A stretch of DNA of 64,000 nucleotides from Carettochelys insculpta. Its lineage: Eukaryota > Chordata > Testudines > Carettochelyidae. The DNA lies in assembly GCF_033958435.1 (NCBI RefSeq), contig NC_134158.1, positions 10,542,337 through 10,606,336 of the forward strand, read 5' to 3'. Shown one piece after another: positions 26,650-36,950 of this stretch. The translations under genes and the position numbers were made by a program. Within the stretch, counting starts at the first letter, position 1. The number at the start of each line of letters is the position of its first letter. The notes beneath the pieces are model-generated. The model saw nothing but the letters and a program-made list of their open reading frames with translations, searched no databases and was not told where the DNA came from.

Positions 26650-27250
26650 GGCTGGCTTAGGCGCCCTACATGGTATTTATTTGCTCCGTGGCCGCACTAA
26701 TACGACCCGGGGGGGCTGGGCGGGCGCCCCCCCTCCCCGCCGCGCAGGGGCCCCGGAGCGGGGGGGGGCTGGCGGGGGCCGATGTCGGCGGATGCCACAG
26801 CGGGGCAGCGGGGGATGGAAGGGACCAGGGCCGGCGCCATCTTGGATTCCTGGCCACATAGACGCACAATGGGGAACCCGTCCATCCCCCCCAGGAGCCC
26901 TTCCGGGCGGACTGCCGGGGGCCGGGGGCGGGCCGCGCCGCCGAGAGCGGGCCCGGCGGGGAGGGAATCGCCCGGAGAACGGGTATCGGGCAGGCCGGGG
27001 GGCGGATGGCCCCGCGCGGCGCCGATGCGCGACCGATTCTGGGCCAGGCCGCTTACCTCCTTCAGGGGGGAGGGGCGCCCGAGTCTCCTCCGAGCGGCGG
27101 CCGCGGCAAGAACTGAGCGGAGCCTCCACTTCCGGGACGCGGGCGCGCGCGGGAAGGACCCCGCGCCGAAGACGGATGGAGCTACCCAACCCAGCGCCTG
27201 ATTGGAAAAATCCCACACACGAAACACCCGGGCAGCACTTTTTCTCCGAC
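26650..27250 (-). promoter_or_regulatory. Probable DDX39B promoter and noncoding exon 1
   Basis: Dense CpG stretch. A good minus-strand donor (GTAAGC at 27056-27051) would end a noncoding first exon running from about 27120 to 27057, spliced to an acceptor just upstream of the start codon near 25672. A YY1-like GCCATCTTGG lies near 26837. Confidence 0.5.
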
Positions 27251-27483
27251 GGGGACGGACCCGGGAGCACCGGGTGCGCGGCCGCTCCGCGCCAGGGGCT
27301 CGGGTGAGTCATGATTTGGGTCAGGCGGCTGAGCAGGTCACCCCGCCCTGCCTCCGGGCTGGCACTGGACTGAGTTTCCCACGGGGTCCTGCAGGCAGGG
27401 GCGGGGCTGGGAGTGGTTTGGTTCAGGCTTCGCAGGGCCTCGTAGGCCTTGTCCCGGGCTCGCGTCACTGTGCCACGCCCCCA

Positions 27484-27607
27484 TGATGTCACACCCTCTG
27501 CCTACTCTGTCATGTCACTTCAACCCACGCCCTCGTGATGTCACAGCCCTCGCGTCACTCCCTATGACGTCATGCTCATGCTCTCTGGCGTTGGCCACCT
27601 GATGTCA
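27484..27607. promoter_or_regulatory. Cluster of CRE/ATF-like sites
   Basis: TGACGTCA at 27565-27572 and TGATGTCA at 27484-27491, 27537-27544 and 27600-27607, plus CATGTCAC near 27511. The cluster is about 400 bp upstream of the inferred DDX39B first exon. From here to 28380 I see no gene. Confidence 0.5.
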
Positions 27608-28379
27608 TATTACCCCACGATCCCGCCTCTCCCTGTGGCTGTCCCTGAGGCCTGGTCCCATCTGGCCCACCCCACAATGCCCGCTGCCCTCCACTGAGGG
27701 CAACCCTACGTCCCCTTGTGCCCGGCCGGTCCCCCTTTCCCGCTCTGTCCCAACGGGCGTGTCCCTGGGGGTGGGTGCCGCCCTGGCCTCTGCGCTGCCT
27801 CGGGCTGAGCCCCCTTTCCCTGTGCCGCACTGCAGAGCAGCTGGGGAGGGCTGCCTCGAGGCACCCACTTCACGGCCCCGGGGGTCGCCCGCCACACGCC
27901 GCGGGACAGCTGCGTCGACAGGGGCAGAGCCCGACGAACGCACCGCCGGAGACTCTCACCCGTCCTTTCTGGTGGCCGCTGCAGGAGGGCCCTGTGGCTC
28001 GCCTTGCCGTGGGCTGGAGGGGACCCCTGGGGAGTCGGGCACTGGGTTCCCCTTAGCGCTGAGCTGTGCGGGGAGGTGACGGCAGCAGCAGGCAACAGGA
28101 GTGTCCGCGGAGCTGCTGGTGTGGAGGCGGCTGAGCAGTGCCCTTGGGGGTCATGGTGCAGGGCCCCCGGTCGTGGGCCGGCTGCAGCCCACTCTGTGAG
28201 TGACTCCCCGGAATTGCCCATCTCAGCAGCGCCACAGGATCCCTCGCAGCTCACAGGCTGTTTGCTCCCGGCCGTTACCCCACACTGCAGCCCAGCCCGA
28301 AGCCAGACCCCCGCATACCATTCCCGGGTTCTGTTGTCTGCACACCTGACCTGCAGCTGAGGAAAGGGGGCCCTGGTGT

Positions 28380-28725
28380 AATCAGCCCCTGCCCCACCCC
28401 AGAGCCAGCCGCACGTCAGCACCGGGCGAGGGTCCCTGTGTGACAGCCCCTGCCCTGCCCCAGAGCAAGCCCCACATCAGCGCCAGGTGAGGGATCCCTG
28501 TGTGACAGCCCCCACCCCGCCGCAGAGCTAGGCCCCTGTTAGCACTGGGCGAGGGGTCCCTGTGTAACAGCCCCACCCCGCCCCAGAGCCAGCTCCCATC
28601 AGCACCGGGCGAGAGGTCCTTGTGCAACCAGCCCCCACCCCAGAGCCAGCCCCCCGTCAGCACCGGGTGAGGGGTCCCTGTGTAACAGCCCCCCCCAGAG
28701 TCAGCACCAGGCAAAGGGTTGCTGT
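28380..28725. repeat. Minisatellite of about 60-bp units
   Basis: About six copies with CCCCAGAGCCAGCC, GTCAGCACCGGGCGAGGG and TCCCTGTGTGACAGCCCC. Lies just beyond the likely ATP6V1G2 3' end. Confidence 0.88.
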
Positions 28726-28845
28726 ATAATCAGCCCCTCTGTAGAGGGAGCCGCTGTAATGCAATACCCGCCTGCCCCAGAGCTGGGTCGGAACCCAGGT
28801 GTCCTGTGGGCCCTGGAATAAGGCATCTCTGTCTGCACATTGCTG

Positions 28846-28851
28846 TTTATT
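28846..28851 (-). promoter_or_regulatory. Likely ATP6V1G2 polyadenylation signal
   Basis: AATAAA on the minus strand, 828 bp after the ATP6V1G2 stop. The interval 28852-29678 would be its 3' UTR: GA-rich, with repeated GGAGCTAG/GGGGCTAGG motifs and no other gene visible. Confidence 0.55.
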
Positions 28852-29678
28852 CATCACGTTTCACAGGCACAACCAGCGCAACAGCCCAGCTGGGGGGAGC
28901 GGGGGGCCAGGGACAGCTGGTGGGAAGGCAGTTGGGGGGCTCAGGGGAAGGTTTGGGGGGCTCAGGGCAATTAATCCACTCAGGATCAGGGCACCCCTAA
29001 AGGAAGTCATGGGGGCACTGGGGCAGAAGCTCCACCCCGCCCCAGTTCCATCCCCGCACCCCAACCTGCCAGCAGCAGGGGAACTGGGGAGGCTGCAGGG
29101 GGAAAGGGGTCTAAGCCCCACCCACAGCAGACAGGACGGACCTCTGAGCAGGGACCTGTGGCAGGGGGCATTGGCTGTGGGGGGCAGCTGGACTCTGGGA
29201 TACAGCGGGGGGGCGAGGGACACTCGGAGCAGCCACACAGGGAGGCCACACTGCAGTAGGGACAGATCTCAGGGCGGGGGGTGCCGGTGGAGCGAGGTGG
29301 CAGGGGAGGGATGGGGCACGCTTGGGGCGCAGCTAGAAGTGGGGAGGAGTCAGGACCAGGGGAGGAGCTAGGAGACAGGGGGTGGAGCTGGGGGCCATGG
29401 GGCAGCCCCTAGGCAGCCAGGTTGGGGTCAGGGCTGGAGCCAGGTGGAGCTAGGGGAGGAGCTAGGTGGAAGCTGGGGTGAAGCTGTGGGAGGAGCGGAG
29501 CTAGAGCCGGGGGCGGAGCTAGGGGCGGAGCTGGGGTGAGGGCTAAATAGACAAGTGGAATTTGGGCTGGGGCAAGGGGGTGAGGCTGGAGTAGGGAGCT
29601 AGGGGGTGAGGTGGGGTTAGGGGCTTGGGGCGGGGCTAGGGGTGGGGCCAGGCAGTGGGGGCAGAGCTGGGGGCAGTG

Positions 29679-30759
29679 CTAGGTGGACAGGCAGAAGTTG
29701 GGGTGCAGCTGGGGGCGCACATCGCACACCAGCCCCAGCAGCTGGCGCAGGACTCGCTCCTTGCCCTGGGCCTGGCCTCCCTGCATGGCCTGCACCCGCC
29801 GGCGGGTCTGCGACTCCACCTCTGCGCACACGTGGCCCCGGGAGCCCAGCGCCTGCGGGAGAGGGGGGTCAGCCCACGCCCCGGATCCCTGCCCAGGCCC
29901 CAGATCTCTACCCCCCGCTGGCCTCCCGCCCACCCCAGCTCCCTGCTCCTCCCTGCCCCCCCCTGCCCCCAGCTCCCTGTCCCCCACCGGCCTCCAGCTC
30001 TCTGCTCCTCCTTGCACCCTCACTGCCCCCCACTAGCCCCCCATCGCCCCGGATCCCTGCCCCTTGGCACCTGCCTCCAGCCCCCCACTGCCTGCACTAA
30101 CCCTACCTCCCTGCCCCCGGATCCCTGCCCACCAGCCTCCCGACCCCAAGTACCCCCACTTCTCTACTCCTCCTCTGTCCCCCGGTCCCGCTCACCGCCT
30201 GCTGCTTCTGCTGGAAGTCCCGTTCCCGCTCCAGCCGGTACCGCTCAACCTCCGCCTGCGCCTCCTCCTTGGCCTGCCGCAGCCGCCGGGCCTTCCCTGG
30301 GGGGAGAACCCCGGAGTCCGAGAGCCGCCCCTCCCCCCCAGCGCACCCCGAGGTCCGGGCTGGTGCCCCCCCACCTGCGCCACTGCCGCCCTTTCCCGAG
30401 CCGGGAGAGGACCCAGGCGTCCGGCTTCCCCCCTCCCCCCCGCATTCGCGCAGGGGCTTATAGCACTGATGCTCCTGAAGGTGATGGGGCTGGCGGGGGT
30501 GATGGGGCCCCCAGTACCCCCAAACCCCGGTACGCCCCGGTACCCTGGCCCCCGTACCCCAGTACCCCCACCTCCCCTTACCCCTAGTGGCCCCCCGTAC
30601 CCCGGTACCCCCACCTCCCCCGTACCCCGGTACCGCCAATGGCCCCCCGTAGCCCGGTACCCCGCCGCCGCTCTCACGTTTCCGGGCCTCCGCCACCTTC
30701 TCGGCGGCGCGTTTCTCCGCCTGCAGCAGCTGCTGGATCCCCGCCGACTGGCTCGCCAT
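29679..30759 (-). CDS. ATP6V1G2: V-type ATPase subunit G2
   Basis: Peripheral stalk subunit of the proton pump that acidifies lysosomes, endosomes and synaptic vesicles. Three exons, 30759-30678, 30296-30196 and 29852-29679, join in phase to 118 residues, the same as human. The start MASQSAGIQQLLQAEKRAAE, the basic coiled-coil segment KARRLRQAKEEAQAEVERYR and the end VCDVRPQLHPNF are nearly identical to the G2 paralogue as I recall it. The whole protein is predicted helical. It follows DDX39B on the same strand, as in human, but the next gene is NEU1 rather than NFKBIL1. Mammalian G2 is mainly neuronal; expression cannot be judged here. No defects. Confidence 0.96.
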
Positions 30760-30839
30760 GGCCGGGCGCTACCGCCGCGCTGCAGCCCGCGGGCGGGGGT
30801 GTGGGGGGTCCTAGCGCCGCCCGCCGCACTGCGCCAATC

Positions 30840-31285
30840 CGCCCCGCAGCCCCCCCCCCCCCGCACACTGCGCCGCGCCCGCCCCCCCGCAGCCCCCACC
30901 AGCGCTGCCCCCCCACTCCTGCCCCACAGCCCCCCACCCACTGCAGCCCCGTTCCTACCGGCGCTGCCCCCCACAGCCCACGCCTGCCCCCCACTCCTGC
31001 CCCACAGCCCCTCGCCCACACATTGTGCGGCACCTCCCCATCCACCGCTGCCCCCCACAACCCCCTGCCACCACCGGCGCTGCCCCCCACTCCTGCCCCA
31101 CAGCCCCCCGTCCACCGCTGCCCCCCACAGCCCCATCCCCACCGGCACTGCCCCCCCGCCCCACAGCCCCCCCCACCTCCCCGCCCACTGCTGCCCCCCA
31201 AAGCCCCGTCCCCAGCGGCGCTGCCCCCCCCTCCTGCCCCACAGCCCCCCACACCTCCCCATCCACCGCTGCCCCCCACAGCTTC
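30840..31285. repeat. C-rich repeat between ATP6V1G2 and NEU1
   Basis: Irregular tandem copies of CCGCTGCCCCCCACAGCCCC and CACTCCTGCCCCACAGCCCC, unit about 45-60 bp, upstream of ATP6V1G2 and downstream of the NEU1 polyadenylation signal. Confidence 0.8.
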
Positions 31286-31334
31286 CTGCCCCCATCATTA
31301 TTTCAATGGGGGGAGGCGGGGGAAGTTCCATTTC

Positions 31335-31340
31335 TTTATT
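31335..31340 (-). promoter_or_regulatory. NEU1 polyadenylation signal
   Basis: AATAAA on the minus strand, 144 bp beyond the NEU1 stop codon. Confidence 0.75.
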
Positions 31341-31483
31341 GCTCCCTTGGTCCCCGCGGCTCCGATCCCCTCCCAGCTGGTCTGGCCCAGCCCCAGCCCC
31401 AGCCCAGGTGGCTGGGGGTCAATAAGTTATGGGGAGAAGTGGGGCAAAGGGGGCGTGGCCAGAGCCGGGCTGGGGGGGGGGGG

Positions 31484-34400
31484 TCACAGGGTCCCCGAGA
31501 TGCTGATCTTGGCCAATGAGATGCTCTCGGTGGGCTGGCCCACCCGCCACCCCTTCTCGTAGACCAGGTAGAGGGTGGAGGGCCAGCCGGGGGCAGCAGC
31601 CAGGGCGGAGTAGCCGCTGGGGCCCGGCCACACCTGCAGGGGGCGCTGCCAGCGGGGAGGCCCCTCTGCCGGGCTCCAGCGCAGGGTCAGGTTCACACCT
31701 GGGGGCAGAAGGGGGGTGAGTGACATGGATCTCCTGAGGACCTCCCACAGCCCCCAGCCCTGCCCCACATCCCCCAGCACTGAGCCCGGCCCCCCACCTC
31801 CCTCTAAGCCCCCCAGCCCTGCCCCCCACGTCCCCATGTGTCCCCCACCCCTTCCATCCCCCAAGCCCCCCAGCCCTGCCCCCCACATGCCCTATATGTC
31901 CTCAGCCCCCCGAGCCCAAGCCCTGCCCCCATGTACCCCCTCGACCCCCAACAGCCCCCACTGCCTCCTGCCCAGCACCACATCACAGCCCCTGGTGCCC
32001 CACGCACGCTGGCTCTCGTGGGCCGGGTTGCTGAAGAAGACCAGCCCGGCAGCCAGCGTGGCGCCGGCGGCCACGGCGGGGTCCACCAGGGTGGGGTCGA
32101 AGGTCACGGCCTCGGGGGGCAGCGTCTCGCCGGCATCCCAGCTCCGTGCCACGATGCGGCAGGCGCAGTGGTAGAAGTTCTGGTTCCGGGCGTTGATCAC
32201 CAGCGAGCCATCCGGCAGCTCGTAGGGCTGGGGGGTACAATGGGATGAGTCCAGGGCCTGGGTCCTTCCGCCTCGCCTCCACCCCCGCCTTGCAGTCCGA
32301 GACGCCTCTGCTCAGCCCGGCCCCTCCCATGCATGCCTGCTCCCACCCCTCCCTGTCTGGGCACTGGGGGTAGGGCTGTCCTGGACGCCTGAGTCCCCAC
32401 TCACCTGGCACTCGTCAGGGTTGAAGTCGCTGAACAGCTTAGGCTGGCCGTAGGGAATCCCACGCAGGGCCCCCCCCAGCCGCCAGCTTTCCCCGTGGTC
32501 GTCACTCAGCAGGCAGTAGATCCCGTCCAGGTCCAGCGTCCGGTGGCCACAGACGATCAGACGCCCCCGGTGGGGCTCATGGCGCTTCTGAGGCCGGGTG
32601 AGAAGAGAGAGGGAGTCGCCAGCTCCCAGGGGAGATGTGGCCCCACTGGGGTGGAACAGGGCAGGGTGGGGAGCTGGGTATACAGGGTCCCTCACCTAGC
32701 ACTGACACACAGATAGCCCTGGAGCAGGGTAGGGGGGCTGGTTACGCAGGGCCCGTTCACCATGCAGAATTGCAGCTAGCTCTGGGGTGGGGCGCTGGCA
32801 AACAGCTGAGTAGAATGCTGCGACAGAAATAGGGGCAGCTCCCCCCCCCGCCCCGGCCCCCAGGGTGCCTACCTGGACGCCATGCCCCGGCCCCGGGGCG
32901 AACTTGTCTATGCCGATCTCGGCGGAGAGGTTACGGGGGCGGCTCCAGGAGACGCCGTCGTCCCTGCTGCGGATGATCATGGTGCTGGAGGCACAGGGCT
33001 GGCCTTCGTGGGCGCAGAGCGCATAAACCAGGAACACGGTGCCATTGTCCTGGTCCACCAGCACCACGCCCAGGTTCAACCCGTCCACCTGCGACCCGTC
33101 GTCCACGATGAAGGAGCTGGGCGACCACGTGGCGCCTGGCGAGAGAGCAGTGGCCCTGCCCACGTCACAGGTCTGTTGCACGACGGCGCACACACTGGTA
33201 CAATGTGCGAGTCCCGACATCACTCATCCTGCACGCTGCCCAGTGAGACGCACTAGTGCATGGGGGGGGGTCACCTCAGCAGCTGGCCTGCCATATGTGA
33301 GGCTTCATCCCTTGTGCTGTCTTCGGGATCCCGCCCGGCCCTGGAGAAGAAATCACCCACCCTGCCGGGCGTGGGGAGCCCTGGGGCGCAACGAGGGGGC
33401 TGGGGCCAGCTGGTAACTCGAGGGTGAGCAGGCTGTTACCAGGGGAGGCTCTATCACTCGTAACGGACCCCGCAAACGGGCAGACTGAGCCCACGGAAGG
33501 CGGAGGAGCCGGCAGCCTGGCTCTCCCAGTGGCGGGCACACGGCCAGGGCCCTGTGCGATCCGAAAGCGTGCGCCACTTGTGCAAAGCAAAGGGGAGGTG
33601 TCCCGCTGAGAAGGCGGCAGCCCTGGGGAGAGGGCGGCGCCCGCAGGGTGGGTGAGCGACAGAGAACGCTGGGGGGGACGGGTCTGGTGGAGAACGCGGG
33701 CAGGGCAGCCGGTTCCCAGCCGGACCAGCGCGCCGCCCTCCCAGCTGCGGCCCAAAGGGCTGCAACCACCGTGTCTTTCAGGGTTTCCTACCTCTACCTC
33801 GTCCTCCTCCTCCACAGCTACGGGGCTGCAAATTAACCCCGTAGCCTCACTCCCGCCACGCAGGCCCCCCCCAGCCCTGCCAGTGCCCCTCACTCCTGCC
33901 CCACAGCCCCCCCGACCCTGCCAGTGCCCCCCTCACTCCTGCCCCACAGCCCCCCCCGACCCTGCCGGTGCCCCCTCACTCCTGCCTCACAACCCACCCC
34001 CCGGCCCTGCTGGTGCCCCCCTCACTCCTGCCTCACAACCCACCCCCCAACCCTGCCAGTGCCCCCCTCACTCCTGCCCCACAGCCCCCCCCGACCCTGC
34101 CAGTGCCCCCCTCACTCCTGCCTCACAACCCACCCCCCGACCCTGCCGGTGCCCCTCACTCCTGCCCCACAGCCCCCCCCGACCCTGCCGGTGCCCCCCT
34201 CACTCCCTGCCTGCAGCCCCCCCGACCCTGCCAGTGCCCCCCTCACTCCTGCCTCACAGCCCCCCCCGACCCTGCCAGTGCCCCCCTCACTCCTGCCCCA
34301 CAGCCCCCCCCGACCCTGCCAGTGCCCCCCTCACTCCTGCCTCACAGCCCCCCCCGACCCTGCCAGTGCCCCCCTCACTCCTGCCTCACAGCCCCCCTCG

Positions 34401-36195
34401 ACCCTGCCGGTGCCCCCTCACTCCTGCCCCACAGCCCCCCCCCGACCCTGCCGGTGCCCCCCTCACTCCTGCCCCAAAACCCACCCCCCGGCCCTGCCGG
34501 TGCCCCCCCTCACTCCCGCCACGCAGGCCCCCCGCGGCCCTGCCAGTGCCCCTCACTCCTGCCCCACAGCCCCCCCCGACCCTGCCAGTGCCCCCCTCAC
34601 TCCTGCCCCACAGCCCCCCCCGACCCTGCCAGTGCCCCCCTCACTCCTGCCCCACAGCCCCCCCCGACCCTGCCGGTGCCCCCTCACTCCTGCCTCACAA
34701 CCCACCCCCCGACCCTGCCAGTGCCCCCCTCACTCCTGCCCCAAAACCCACCCCCCGGCCCTGCCAGTGCCCCCTCACTCCTGCCTCACAACCCACCCCC
34801 CGACCCTGCCAGTGCCCCCTCACTCCTGCCTCACAGCCCCCCCCGACCCTGCCAGTGCCCCCCTCACTCCTGCCTCACAACCCACCCCCCGACCCTGCCA
34901 GTGCCCCCCTCACTCCTGCCCCACAACCCACCCCCCGACCCTGCCAGTGCCCCCCTCACTCCTGCCCCACAACCCACCCCCCGACCCTGCCAGTGCCCCC
35001 TCACTCCTGCCTCACAACCCACCCCCCGACCCTGCCAGTGCCCCCCTCACTCCTGCCCCACAGCCCCCCCCGACCCTGCCGGTGCCCCCTCACTCCTGCC
35101 CCACAACCCACCCCCCGGCCCTGCTGGTGCCCCCTCACTCCCTGCCTGCAGCCCTGCCAGTGCCCCCACCTGGTGCCCCACAGCCCTGGGCTCTCGGCAC
35201 ACACCTCCATCCGTGGAGCGCCGCAAGGCTACGAACTTGGCCCCCAGGTCGGAGGCAGAGAACTTCCGGGCCTCGGCGAAGGCCAGCACGGTGCCGCGGG
35301 GCGTGACGGTGACCAGGGGGACCCTGTAGGTGTTGACCTCACCGACCTGCCCCCCACTCACCCACAGCAGCTGCTCCAGCGTGATCAAGGGGCTGACCTG
35401 CAGGGGGCACCAGGAGCCAAAGGGTTAAGGGCTCCCTGGCAAGTGGGGCTGGCCCCATGGCAGAGCTAAGCCGGCAGCGGGAGGAAGGCAGAGCGCTCTC
35501 CTCCCGCAGGGGGACAGTACCCGAGGGGACACGGGGGGCTCCCGGGTGGGCCCTGAGGGGCTGCAGTCGGAGGGGCTCTAGCAGGTGCCGGGGGGCTGTG
35601 TCGAGGAGGGATGTGGTGGGGCCCTGGGGGTCTGTCGCCAGGGAGGTCCTGGGGGGGGTGGCTGCGTACGGGGGGGGAGGTCCCAAGATGATGCACTCGG
35701 GGGGCTGCAGCCAGAGGGGTTCCGGGAAGCTCAGGGAGCCCTAAGGGAGGTCCTGGGTGGATCGGGGGACCCTGGGGAGCTGCAGCAGGGGGATGCCGGG
35801 GGCTCCCGGGAGGATCGGAGTTTCCGGGGGGGCTGCAGCCGGGGGGGTCCCGGATGGATCGGGGGGGGGCTCCAGCCGGGGGGATTCCGAGGAGGTCCCG
35901 GGAAGTTCTATCGGGCTGCAGCAGGAGGGTACGGGGGGCGGGGGTCCCCGGGAGGATCGGGGTTTCCGGGCGGGGCTCTAGCCGGGCGGGTCCCGGGAAG
36001 CCCTGGGGGGCTGCAGCCGGGGGGTGCCGGGAGGATCGGGGTTTCCGCGGGGGCTGCAGCCGGGGGCTCGTACCCAGGGGACACTCGCAGACCGGCCCTA
36101 CCTGCTCGGCGACGCCCCGGGACCCAGCGCCCAGCGCCCCACCCAGCCCCAGCAGCAGCAGTGCCCCCGCGCAGCGCGCCCCGGGGTCCCCCCAT
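31484..36195 (-). CDS. NEU1: Lysosomal sialidase 1, start codon out of frame in this sequence
   Basis: Exo-alpha-sialidase of lysosomes that removes terminal sialic acids, working in a complex with cathepsin A and beta-galactosidase. Exons: first ending at 36102, then 35397-35205, 33135-32873, 32587-32405, 32227-32008 and 31698-31484; exons 2-6 join in phase. Visible are the FRIP-like YRVP, Asp boxes [16 protein letters not shown] and SDDHGESW, conserved [32 protein letters not shown] and VFFSNPAH, and the C-terminal [14 protein letters not shown]. Exon 1 encodes a good signal peptide ([16 protein letters not shown]), but the nearest ATG (36195) is one base out of frame because of a six-G run. 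Upstream the frame is open to a GTG at 36278 without an ATG. A five-G run would give about 388 residues. Probably a sequence error. Confidence 0.93.
33850..35170. repeat. Large minisatellite in NEU1 intron 2
   Basis: About 30 copies of a 42-44 bp unit containing CGACCCTGCCAGTGCCCCCC and TCACTCCTGCCCCACAGCCC. It ends about 35 bp from the donor of exon 2. The same unit family appears in BAG6 intron 2. Long open frames (up to about 600 codons) are repeat translation. Confidence 0.95.
35585..36080. repeat. Degenerate tandem repeat in NEU1 intron 1
   Basis: About nine diverged copies of a 45-65 bp unit with GGGGCTGCAGCCGGGGG and GGAGGATCGGGGTTTCCGG. Confidence 0.85.
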
Positions 36196-36273
36196 CGCTG
36201 GCGGCGAGAGGGACGCGGCCCCTTTAACGACCCGCGGCCGCCCTGCTGGCCAGGATACACTGTAGCAACCTGG

Positions 36274-36283
36274 GCCACGTGAC
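36274..36283 (-). promoter_or_regulatory. CLEAR-like E-box, NEU1 promoter
   Basis: GCCACGTGAC, one base from the palindromic CLEAR consensus GTCACGTGAC bound by TFEB/TFE3. About 80 bp upstream of the inferred NEU1 start. NEU1 is an established member of the CLEAR lysosomal gene network. Confidence 0.6.
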
Positions 36284-36350
36284 GAGGCCACGCCGCGGGA
36301 TTGGCTGAGCGCGCCCAACCGGATACCGCCCCTCAGCGGACGGATCGCCA

Positions 36351-36360
36351 GTCACATGAC
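36351..36360 (-). promoter_or_regulatory. Second CLEAR-like E-box, NEU1 promoter
   Basis: GTCACATGAC, again one base from GTCACGTGAC and 77 bp from the first site. Paired CLEAR sites near the start are usual in lysosomal genes. Confidence 0.6.
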
Positions 36361-36454
36361 ACTCCTCCAGGCCCCCGCCTACGACCCCTCTCTTAAAGGG
36401 CCACCGCCACGGGAAAGCGCCCAACACCTCTTTGGGGTGAGGAGGGGCAGGAGG

Positions 36455-36540
36455 ACGCACGCCTGGGTTCGCCCGGCACTGGTGGTTAGAGCAGGGGGCT
36501 GGGAGCCAGGAGGTCTCTCCTGCTCCAGGATCTGGGGGAA
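36455..36540 (+). repeat. SINE-like fragment between NEU1 and STK19
   Basis: Partial tRNA-like unit (GTGGTTAGAGCAGGGGGCTG) next to a CGCCTGGGTTC core. From here to the STK19 stop the sequence is otherwise unique. Confidence 0.65.
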
Positions 36541-36653
36541 CCTACCATAGCCCAGGCTCACCTGCCCCCTCAGCCCTCCTGCTGGGAGCCAGGCAGAGGC
36601 AGGGCCGCACCCCGGGAAGAAGGGACCCCAGCAAATCGGGAAAGGAATCCTCC

Positions 36654-36659
36654 TTTATT
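36654..36659 (-). promoter_or_regulatory. STK19 polyadenylation signal
   Basis: AATAAA on the minus strand, about 290 bp beyond the STK19 stop. Confidence 0.7.
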
Positions 36660-36950
36660 GGCCTCCACGCCCCTTTGGCTCTGCGCAGCGGCAGCGGGGA
36701 CGGAGTCACATTCTGCTGGTGGGACCCCTCAAAGCAGTTCCATTTGGGCCAGGCCACCTCCTTCACCCCCCCATGGGGCAGACACGGACGCTGCCCCCCA
36801 AGTCCAAGCCCGGCTCGGCGAAATGAATGCACCCGGCTGGCCCCACAGCCAGTGCGTGGGGAGGGCAAATCCCAGCCCCATCAAGGAGCTAAAGGAAGTC
36901 CCGTCCGACCATCCGCTCGCCTGTCAGTCCCTGTACAGCTCTGCGGAAGC

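Noticed and set aside
33652..35469. Open frames of 450-605 codons on the plus strand
   Set aside because: They translate the NEU1 intron 2 minisatellite antisense to the gene, with no domain or splice logic.
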